Assembly (NCBI GenBank): GCA_934131695.1
Contig: CAKOZV010000029.1
Coordinates: 1 to 8,591 of the forward strand
Origin: an uncultured Bacilli bacterium
Lineage (GTDB): Bacteria; Bacillota_I; Bacilli_A; RF39; UBA660
Reading direction: 5' to 3'
DNA length: 8,591 bases
Part shown: positions 1 through 5,616 of the stretch, piece after piece
Numbering within the stretch: the stretch's first letter is position 1
Layout: the number at the start of each line of letters is the position of its first letter
Position numbers and translations under genes: made by a program
Notes under the pieces: model-generated
Told to the model about the DNA's origin: nothing
Databases searched by the model: none
What the model saw: the letters and a program-made list of their open reading frames with translations, nothing else

Positions 1-42
1 TATCGAACATATATTTTTACATTTTATTTCGCAAATTTAGGT

Positions 43-70
43 ATAGTATTTGTACATTTTAGAGTGTCAA
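43..70 (-). promoter_or_regulatory. Putative sigma-A promoter reading left out of the window
   Basis: On the minus strand a perfect -35 box TTGACA (65-70) is followed, after a 16-bp spacer, by the -10-like box TACTAT (43-48). It lies downstream of the surface-protein stop at 117 and points toward the left edge, so it probably drives a gene beginning just outside the window. No hairpin with a U tract lies between the stop codon and this promoter, so no terminator can be assigned to the surface-protein gene. In this AT-rich DNA a chance -10 match is easy; the exact -35 is the stronger part of the evidence. Confidence 0.5.
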
Positions 71-116
71 TCAACATTTTATCAAATATATGAGAGGATT
101 TCAATTGTTTTTATAT

Positions 117-2327
117 TCATTGTGTAATAGTAACAGTTCCTTTACCACTTAATTTATCTTCTAACCAAGTTTTGGTAGTTTCATTTTTTGTTACTATCTT
201 AATATTACTTGAAGCATCAGTAAACATATCTGTATAATTAGTAACTTTATCAAAAGTAGCCTTTTTAAAATTTAGATTTTCTAAACTTTTCCAGCCATAA
301 AACATCTTTTGCATATTAGTAACATTCCTAGTATCAAAATTACTCAAATCTAAGTTTTTTAGATACTGACGATTCCAAGAAAACATATTAGACATATCTG
401 TGACATTCGAAGTATCAAAACTAGAAATATCTAAACTTGTTATATTGGAGTTTGCTGAAAACATTCCTTGCATATTAGTTACCTTAGAAGTATCAAAGTT
501 TGTCAAATCTAATACTCTTAAATTTCTACAGGTATTAAACATATTTTGCATAGTAGTTACATTTGAAGTGTCAAAACTGCTTACATTCAAAACAGTTAAG
601 GTACTACAACCACTAAACATAAAACTCATATTAGTAACATTCTTAGTATCAAAGTGACTTACATCTAAATCCGTTAAATTAGAACAATTAAGAAACATCT
701 TGGTCATATCAACTACTTTAGTAGTATTAAATTTATGGACATCCAAAACAGTCAAATTTTCACACTCTCCAAACATACCATTCATATCAGTAACATTAGA
801 AGTATCAAAATGACTTACATCCAATACTTTTAAACCAGTACAATTTCTAAACATAGCATTCATATTTGTGACATTTGAAGTATCAAAGTGGCTTACATCC
901 AAATTTATTAAATCGTTGCAATAATTAAACATACTTGACATATCAGTTACTTGCGACGTATCGAAACTATTTACATCTAAACTTATTAGTTTATTGCAAC
1001 CATCAAACATTTGCTTCATATTCGTTACCTTAGATGTATCAAAGTGGCTTACATTCAAAGCTATTAAGCTATTACAATTATAAAACATACCTTGCATATC
1101 AGTTGCACTAGATGTATTAAAATGACTTACATCTAAGTTTGGTAATTTATTACAGTTATTAAACATAGATTTCATATTTGTTACCTTCGAAGTATCAAAA
1201 TTCTTTAATTCTAAATTATTTAAGTTTCTACAAAAATAAAACATAAAACTCATATTTATTACATTTGAAGTGTCAAAATTACTTAAATTTAAATCAGACA
1301 AATTAAGACAATTTCCAAACATCAAGCTCATATTAGTAACATTAGAAGTATTAAAGCCACTTACATCTATAGTTGTGAGACTACTACAACCATAAAACAT
1401 ACTTGACATATTAGTAACATTGGAAGTATCAAAATGACTTACATCAATCGATTCTAAACTACTACACCAAATAAACATACTATTCATATCCACCACCGTA
1501 GATGTATTTAATAGTTCTATATTTTCTATTGACTTTAATGAACCAAAATTGGAAAACATTTTACAATAATAATTAGCAAACACCTCACCATCTGATTGTA
1601 TGTACAAAGTATTAGTAGCAGTATTATCGGTATTAGGTACTAATCTTGCCATTACTGTTTTATTCTTAGCTGCAGAAGTATCCCAGACTTTTGACTCATT
1701 ATCAATACCTTTTATTGAGTCTTGAAATACTATTTTAGTAATAGTACTTTTTTCATCGTTAGTTAAATTTATACTGCTGGCTATCATCTTAGTGTTTTGA
1801 TTACCTACTACATTAAGTTTAGCTTTAAATACTTTATTTTCTTCTGACTGAGGTATATCATTTGCAAACCATAATCTCATTTTATAATTGATCGTTTGAT
1901 TCTTCTTAATTATTCCTTTATCTATCGCCTGGTCTCCTTCTAAAGAAGAAGCAGCTAAAACACTATTATCTTTTTCTAGATTATATCTAACATAATTAGA
2001 ATTTACTCTAGTATCCCCCTCAACTAATGGCTGATTTTCTAAATATATCGTATAAGAAGAATCTAGTGTTCCATTATTCTTTAGGGAAAAAGTAAAATAA
2101 TTATCTTGTTTCATACCTTCACTATCATACATTGGTGTTCCATCTTCCACTGTTATGGCATCACCTGATGTTTCATCAAGAATTAATGACAAACTTCCCA
2201 CTTTTAAGACACTAGTTTTATTTGCAAAGAAACTTGTCTTTAAAAAGGCATAACTCATCCCTACTGCTATTAGTATAAGACATAATAATATAATTGATAA
2301 AACAATACTTTCTTTCTTAGTTTTCAT
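117..2327 (-). CDS. BspA-like leucine-rich-repeat surface protein with SipW/TasA-like N-terminus
   Basis: A predicted secreted or membrane-tethered surface protein of 736 residues. Residues 1-7 are Lys-rich and 8-28 form one hydrophobic segment ending GMSYAF, resembling the export signal of SipW-processed TasA/camelysin-type proteins. Residues about 30-180 form an extracellular-type region resembling that family's N-terminal domain (inferred from pattern, not alignment). From residue 270 to about 711 come about 17 repeats, mostly exactly 26 residues, built on F-D-T-S-N-V-T-N-M-x-x-M-F-x-x-C-x-x-L, the BspA-like/DUF285 repeat. BspA-type proteins in other bacteria bind host proteins or act as adhesins; the role here is inferred. 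Repeats 1-13 each keep the Cys, while 14-16 have lost it. No LPXTG motif or C-terminal membrane segment is present, so any anchoring must use the N-terminal segment. The start is supported by GGAGG 8 nt upstream of ATG. Expression is probably controlled by the unusual leader at 2328-2481. Confidence 0.88.
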   Translation of the reverse strand: MKTKKESIVLSIILLCLILIAVGMSYAFLKTSFFANKTSVLKVGSLSLILDETSGDAITVEDGTPMYDSEGMKQDNYFTFSLKNNGTLDSSYTIYLENQPLVEGDTRVNSNYVRYNLEKDNSVLAASSLEGDQAIDKGIIKKNQTINYKMRLWFANDIPQSEENKVFKAKLNVVGNQNTKMIASSINLTNDEKSTITKIVFQDSIKGIDNESKVWDTSAAKNKTVMARLVPNTDNTATNTLYIQSDGEVFANYYCKMFSNFGSLKSIENIELLNTSTVVDMNSMFIWCSSLESIDVSHFDTSNVTNMSSMFYGCSSLTTIDVSGFNTSNVTNMSLMFGNCLNLSDLNLSNFDTSNVINMSFMFYFCRNLNNLELKNFDTSKVTNMKSMFNNCNKLPNLDVSHFNTSSATDMQGMFYNCNSLIALNVSHFDTSKVTNMKQMFDGCNKLISLDVNSFDTSQVTDMSSMFNYCNDLINLDVSHFDTSNVTNMNAMFRNCTGLKVLDVSHFDTSNVTDMNGMFGECENLTVLDVHKFNTTKVVDMTKMFLNCSNLTDLDVSHFDTKNVTNMSFMFSGCSTLTVLNVSSFDTSNVTTMQNMFNTCRNLRVLDLTNFDTSKVTNMQGMFSANSNITSLDISSFDTSNVTDMSNMFSWNRQYLKNLDLSNFDTRNVTNMQKMFYGWKSLENLNFKKATFDKVTNYTDMFTDASSNIKIVTKNETTKTWLEDKLSGKGTVTITQ
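276..1520 (-). repeat. Tandem 78-bp repeats encoding the 26-residue BspA-type units
   Basis: About 16 consecutive coding repeats, covering residues 270-684 of the surface protein. From residue 294 each unit is 78 bp, except one 27-residue unit at residues 632-658; the first unit is 24 residues. A short core recurs nearly unchanged on the plus strand (variants of GTATCAAAATGACTTACATC, encoding DVSHFDT read from the other strand), while the rest of each unit differs by synonymous and non-synonymous changes. A degenerate seventeenth unit follows (residues 685 to about 711). Such arrays can gain or lose units by recombination, but the units here are diverged enough that recent expansion is not obvious. 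Confidence 0.9.
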
Positions 2328-2346
2328 TTAACTATCCTCCAAACAC

Positions 2347-2379
2347 AAAAAGAGCAAAACAGCTTTTACTGCTTTACTC
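2347..2379 (-). terminator. Intrinsic terminator inside the surface-protein leader
   Basis: On the minus strand GAGTAAAGCAG (2379-2369) pairs with CTGTTTTGCTC (2362-2352). This gives an 11-bp stem with two G-U wobbles and a 6-nt loop, directly followed by five U (2351-2347). It ends 6 nt before the GGAGG ribosome binding site (2336-2340) of the BspA-like gene. Any transcript of that gene, from its own promoter or by readthrough from miaA, has to pass it. It may end the uvrC-miaA operon, act as an attenuator, or both. The plus-strand reading lacks a downstream U tract, so it is one-directional. Confidence 0.75.
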
Positions 2380-2402
2380 CACTATAAAAGAAAGTAGTTA
2401 AA

Positions 2403-2453
2403 TTACTTAATACCCCCCCCCATGTTAACTAGATGTAAATTTAAATTATTCAT
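2403..2453 (-). CDS. Possible 16-residue leader peptide containing the G tract
   Basis: A short frame in the leader of the surface-protein gene starts at ATG 2453-2451, with AGGTG eight bases upstream as a possible ribosome binding site. It encodes MNNLNLHLVNMGGGIK and stops at TAA 2405-2403. The three Gly codons are the G9 run. The ribosome binding site adjoins the 3' end of the first arm of the leader stem, so stem formation could limit its translation. It is too short to call from coding signal; it is listed because the G-run length decides where the frame stops (with 8 G it would run on into the terminator). Whether it is translated is unknown. Confidence 0.25.
   Translation of the reverse strand: MNNLNLHLVNMGGGIK
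2413..2421 (-). repeat. G9 homopolymer (C9 on plus strand), likely hypermutable
   Basis: Nine consecutive G on the minus strand, 86 nt upstream of the BspA-like start codon. No comparable G/C run exists elsewhere in this AT-rich window. Homopolymeric G tracts of this length slip during replication and drive phase variation of surface structures in other bacteria (for example Neisseria porA and Campylobacter). It also falls between a weak TTAACA and a poor TAATTT 17 bp apart, so a spacer-length effect on a second promoter is an alternative to a leader-RNA effect. Confidence 0.8.
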
Positions 2454-2488
2454 GAGTTAGGCACCTACTTTCTCTTATCTTTAATTAG

Positions 2489-2518
2489 ATTCTATCACGG
2501 GCAAGGTATTATTGTAAA
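2489..2518 (-). promoter_or_regulatory. Sigma-A promoter of the BspA-like gene
   Basis: On the minus strand the -35 box TTTACA (2518-2513) is followed by an 18-bp spacer and the -10 box TAGAAT (2494-2489). The TGA just before the -10 gives an extended -10 (TGn). The predicted start of transcription, about 2481, falls immediately before the first arm of the long leader stem, which supports both predictions. It lies just after the miaA stop codon, so the surface protein can be transcribed independently of the repair operon. Confidence 0.6.
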
Positions 2519-2530
2519 CTATTTTTACAT

Positions 2531-3424
2531 TTATTTAATAAACATTCGACCAGTATATAAATTATTATCTAAATCTTTTATAACGTTATTGATTGTATTA
2601 TCAAAATTAGTAAAATCACTATGATACCAAGTAACTGGTAATTGATTATTAAAGAAAGTATACTGTCTTTTAGCATAATGTCTAGAGTTTTGTTTTATCT
2701 TATCTATTACTTCATCAAGACTAGCTTCACCATTAAAGTATGGAATAAACTCTTTATAACCAATAGCGGTCTTTAAAGCTTTAGAAGTAGTAAATGATCC
2801 TTTTAAAGTATTAACTTCATCTGCTAAACCATTTTTAGCCATTATATCTACTCTTTTATTAATTCTGTCATATAAAGTCTCTCTATCAGTAGTAAGGCCT
2901 ATTATTTTAGCATCATATAATAGTTTATTACCATTATTATCTATATCTAAATTATTTTCTAATTTCTTTAATTCTCTTACTAATCTTCTTCTATTATTTT
3001 TATCTTTTGGCACATAGTTATATTTACCTATTCTTTCTAATAATTCTTCAGTAGATAAATCATCATAATCAGTAGAGTCTTCTTCTTCACTAAAACGATA
3101 ATCATATAAAGTAGCTTTTAAATATAGACCGGTGCCTCCTACCATGATAATATTTTTCTTTTCTTTCAGTAATTTATCAATTAGACTCCTAGCATCTTTT
3201 TGATAATCATAAACACTATAGTTAGTATTAACATCGACATAGGATAGTAAGTGATGAACTACCCCATCCATCTCTTCTTGAGTAACCTTAGCCGTTCCAA
3301 TATCCATTTTTTCATAGACTTGCATCGCATCAAAATTAATTATTTCGGCATTATAATGTTTAGCAAGACTTATACTAAGAGCTGTCTTACCAATACCAGT
3401 TGGTCCAACAATTGCAATTATCAT
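2531..3424 (-). CDS. miaA: tRNA dimethylallyltransferase MiaA
   Basis: Transfers a dimethylallyl group to N6 of adenosine 37 in tRNAs reading UNN codons, giving i6A (the substrate of MiaB) and improving codon-anticodon pairing. Acts in the cytoplasm. At 297 residues it is slightly shorter than the roughly 300-315 usual for the family. Visible signatures are the P-loop GPTGIGKT at 7-14, FDAMQVYEKMDIGTAK at 31-46 (with Asp32 and the substrate-binding region; Ala replaces the more common Ser of DSMQVY), VGGTGLYLKA at 95-104, IGYKEF at 221-226, and RHYAKRQYTFF at 248-258. ATG is preceded by AAGGA 9 nt upstream. It begins 15 bp after the mutL TAG and, by chance or not, in the same frame. mutL-miaA adjacency is common in bacteria, and here they end a uvrC-led operon. 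Confidence 0.95.
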   Translation of the reverse strand: MIIAIVGPTGIGKTALSISLAKHYNAEIINFDAMQVYEKMDIGTAKVTQEEMDGVVHHLLSYVDVNTNYSVYDYQKDARSLIDKLLKEKKNIIMVGGTGLYLKATLYDYRFSEEEDSTDYDDLSTEELLERIGKYNYVPKDKNNRRRLVRELKKLENNLDIDNNGNKLLYDAKIIGLTTDRETLYDRINKRVDIMAKNGLADEVNTLKGSFTTSKALKTAIGYKEFIPYFNGEASLDEVIDKIKQNSRHYAKRQYTFFNNQLPVTWYHSDFTNFDNTINNVIKDLDNNLYTGRMFIK

Positions 3425-3439
3425 AACACTTAATCCTTT

Positions 3440-5203
3440 CTAATTCATTACCCTTTTAAACATTTTCTCAAGTTCATAGTTACTATAAGTAATAATAGTT
3501 GGTCTACCATGTGGACAAGTGAAAGGATTTTCACAAGTTCTAATAGTTTCTAATAAGTAGTCAGCTTCTTCAAGTGATATATAATCATTCGCTTTAATAC
3601 TCAAACGACAGGCTAAAGTAGTAGCAGTTTTCTCAATAAACTTTTCTTTAGAAAATGTTCCTTTCTCGAGTAAGATAGATATAATCTTTTCAATAGAGTC
3701 TTTTTCTCTTCCTTTATAAATGAATGTTGGATGACGTCTTACTAGAAACGTATGATCTCCAAACTCTTCTAGGTAAACACCAATACTTTTTAAAACATCT
3801 AAGTATTCTTTTATCTTTAAAAACTCATCTTTTGGATACTCTAATTTTATTGGTACTAATAAATCAGTAGTATCTTTATCTTCCTTACTTAATTCTTTCA
3901 TAAATTTCTCATAGTTAATTCTCTCTGCTATCGCATGCTGATCAATTAAATACATTCCCTCTTCGTTTTCGGCTACTATAAAAGTCTTATGAATAATTCC
4001 TAAAGGATGCATCTTTTTAATACGATATTCTTCATGAGTTGTTTCATCTTTTATAGGTTGTTCACTATCTGTTTGAAAGTCAAAAGTTACTTCTTCTACT
4101 TCTTTTTCTATTTTTATATCATTATCATCATCAAAGATACTTTTAGGTTTTTCTAATGGAAGAGAGTCTTCTACTTCATAAATAGTTTCAATATTTCTAA
4201 CAGTAGCATGTGGTATTAATAATATTTCTTTTAATTTCTTTTCAATCAAGTTAGTAACTAAACTTAATAATTCATCTAACTTAGAAAACTTAATGTCCAT
4301 CTTCTGCGGATGAATATTTATATCTACTAGGATCGGATCTACGGTAATATTAATGACAATAACTGGATATTTATCTTTTGGTATATAAGTATGATAAGTA
4401 TCTAGTATTGCTCTATTCAAAGCTTGATTCTTTATAACTCGACCATTAACAAGTGTAGTCATAACATTTCTTGATGCTTTAGCTACTTCTGGATAAGAGA
4501 CATAACCACTAATTATATAGTCATCGTTCTCACCATTTATCTCAATCATTTTTTTAGCAACATCTATTCCATATACTGCATAAATAACTTTTAATAAGTT
4601 TCCATCTCCTGTTGTATTAAGTAACTCTTTATCATTATTTTCTAGAATAAATTTTATATTCGGATATGACAAAGCCATCTTATTCATATAATCGATTATT
4701 AAAGATAACTCTGTTGATAAGCTCTTTAAGTATTTTAATCTAACAGGAGTATTATAAAATAAATTTTTAACTGTAATAGTAGTACCTTTTTCTAATGGGT
4801 ATCTTTCTTTTTTGATTAACTGTCCTCCTTCTAAGTAAAGATAAGTACCAACATCATTGGTACTAGTTCTTAATTCTACTTTAGAAACAGAAGCGATAGA
4901 GGGAAGTGCCTCTCCTCTAAAACCTAGTGATGCAATATGAAATAAATCGTTTAGACTCTTTAATTTACTAGTAGCATGTCTTGAAAATGCTAAAGTGGCA
5001 TCTATTTCATCCATACCTACTCCATCATCTGCTACTGTTATTTCAAGAATACCAGAATCTTTTAATGATACTCTTATTTTACTACTATTAGCATCAATAC
5101 TATTTTCAACTAATTCTTTAACAACATTTAAGCATCGCTCTACTACTTCTCCTGCTGCTATTTTATTAGCTAAATCTTCATTCATTACTTGTATTTTACT
5201 CAT
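3440..5203 (-). CDS. mutL: DNA mismatch repair protein MutL (nicking type)
   Basis: Links MutS recognition of a mismatch to strand removal. 587 residues from the chosen ATG. The N-terminal GHKL ATPase shows KELVENSIDA (Glu33, Asn34 metal/ATP residues), DDGVGM at 59-64, HATSKL and GFRGEAL at 94-100. A transducer domain follows (LVNGR, then VDINIHPQKMDIKF), then an acidic linker at about 340-395. The C-terminal dimerisation domain has the endonuclease motif DQHA-x2-E-x4-E (421-432), ACR (531-533) and CPHGRP (563-568), so this MutL should nick DNA, as in bacteria without MutH. An upstream in-frame TTG at 5218 exists, but ATG 5203 fits the family start (MSKIQVMNEDLANKIAAGE) and has GGGGG at 6-nt spacing. 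Cys24 replaces the usual Pro in VVERP. The prepilin stop lies 2 bp upstream, so translational coupling is likely. No mutS is in the window. Confidence 0.96.
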   Translation of the reverse strand: MSKIQVMNEDLANKIAAGEVVERCLNVVKELVENSIDANSSKIRVSLKDSGILEITVADDGVGMDEIDATLAFSRHATSKLKSLNDLFHIASLGFRGEALPSIASVSKVELRTSTNDVGTYLYLEGGQLIKKERYPLEKGTTITVKNLFYNTPVRLKYLKSLSTELSLIIDYMNKMALSYPNIKFILENNDKELLNTTGDGNLLKVIYAVYGIDVAKKMIEINGENDDYIISGYVSYPEVAKASRNVMTTLVNGRVIKNQALNRAILDTYHTYIPKDKYPVIVINITVDPILVDINIHPQKMDIKFSKLDELLSLVTNLIEKKLKEILLIPHATVRNIETIYEVEDSLPLEKPKSIFDDDNDIKIEKEVEEVTFDFQTDSEQPIKDETTHEEYRIKKMHPLGIIHKTFIVAENEEGMYLIDQHAIAERINYEKFMKELSKEDKDTTDLLVPIKLEYPKDEFLKIKEYLDVLKSIGVYLEEFGDHTFLVRRHPTFIYKGREKDSIEKIISILLEKGTFSKEKFIEKTATTLACRLSIKANDYISLEEADYLLETIRTCENPFTCPHGRPTIITYSNYELEKMFKRVMN

Positions 5204-5205
5204 CT

Positions 5206-5616
5206 TTATCCCCCACAACTACTACTTTTATATTTACTACATACTAAACAAATTTTATATTCTAAATCCATATTAAAACCAACATTATCTTTCCTTGTTA
5301 CTATAACATAGCTATTATTATTACAATTAAGAGAATTATTTTTAGGATCTTTCATATTTTCTAGATAACCCTCATCAATTAAAGTTGTAGCTAAAACTTT
5401 AGTACCATTTGGATCATTTACTGAAGGAAGTAATCCTGTATGATTTAAAAAATAGTTAGTAGTAGCACTTTTTAATGTTTCTTCATAATCTTTATATATA
5501 GTATTTTTTGTTTGATCTAGATATTTAGAAACAGACACAACTGCTAAAGTTAACATTATTCCGAGTAATGTTATTGTAGCTAATAATTCAATCATTGTAA
5601 AACCCTTTTTATTCAT
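5206..5616 (-). CDS. Type IV prepilin-like (pseudopilin) protein
   Basis: A 136-residue protein with a class III (type IV pilin) signal: MNKKG / FTMIELL, with Gly5 before the cleavage point and Glu at +5 of the mature protein. A hydrophobic stretch (residues 8-30) starts the N-terminal alpha-helix. Such proteins are cut and N-methylated by a prepilin peptidase and assemble into pili or into competence/secretion pseudopili. The C-terminal half has Cys98 and a C-x2-C-x7-C cluster (123, 126, 134), enough for two disulphides outside the cell. It is the only non-repair, non-tRNA gene in the operon. Its ATG directly follows the uvrC TAA with no gap (TAAATG), and its end supplies the ribosome binding region of mutL. 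The fold is clear from the signature; its assembly machine is not in this window, so its role (DNA uptake or surface pilus) is open. Confidence 0.85.
   Translation of the reverse strand: MNKKGFTMIELLATITLLGIMLTLAVVSVSKYLDQTKNTIYKDYEETLKSATTNYFLNHTGLLPSVNDPNGTKVLATTLIDEGYLENMKDPKNNSLNCNNNSYVIVTRKDNVGFNMDLEYKICLVCSKYKSSSCGG

Larger units (their letters stand above)
2347..2481 (-). promoter_or_regulatory. Structured 5' leader (candidate attenuator) of the BspA-like gene
   Basis: The predicted transcript starts near 2481. Its first bases, ATAAGAGAAAGTAG (2478-2465), can pair with CTACTTTCTTTTAT (2397-2384): 14 bp with one G-U wobble, enclosing 67 nt. The enclosed part carries nine G in a row and a short reading frame (2453-2403). 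The stem is followed 4 nt later by the intrinsic terminator at 2379-2347, and then by the ribosome binding site. A long closing stem plus terminator before a ribosome binding site is the usual architecture of a cis-acting leader RNA. I compared it from memory with the purine, c-di-GMP class I and II, TPP, ZTP, fluoride and preQ1 consensus elements and saw no match. Confidence 0.55.

Noticed and set aside
400..657. Plus-strand reading frame of 85 codons within the surface-protein gene
   Set aside because: It is the antisense shadow of the 78-bp repeats: its own internal repetition (LEVSK-like units) follows from them. No ribosome binding site.
2413..2421. G9 tract as a sequencing or assembly artefact
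   Set aside because: Not fully excluded, but artefacts usually alter the length of a real tract rather than create one. Its exact length should be treated as uncertain.
2384..2478. Invertible promoter (inverton) flanked by the 14-bp inverted repeats
   Set aside because: The repeats are not perfect (one mismatch), the enclosed 67 bp is short, and the best promoter lies outside them. They are better explained as two arms of an RNA stem starting at the transcription start.
2513..2529. Plus-strand hairpin TGTAAA/TTTACA followed by a T-rich stretch, as a terminator
   Set aside because: Only six A/T-rich pairs, no plus-strand gene upstream to terminate, and one arm is the -35 box of the surface-protein promoter.
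3251..3433. Plus-strand 60-codon frame opposite miaA
   Set aside because: Antisense to a strongly conserved gene, with no ribosome binding site and no recognisable protein.
5204..5218. TTG start that adds five residues to MutL
   Set aside because: The extra residues (MWGIK) overlap the prepilin end and cover the GGGGG ribosome binding region; ATG 5203 matches the family N-terminus.
4995..5276. Plus-strand 93-codon frame opposite the mutL start and prepilin end
   Set aside because: Low-complexity antisense of the mutL ATPase motifs, with no sign of independent coding.
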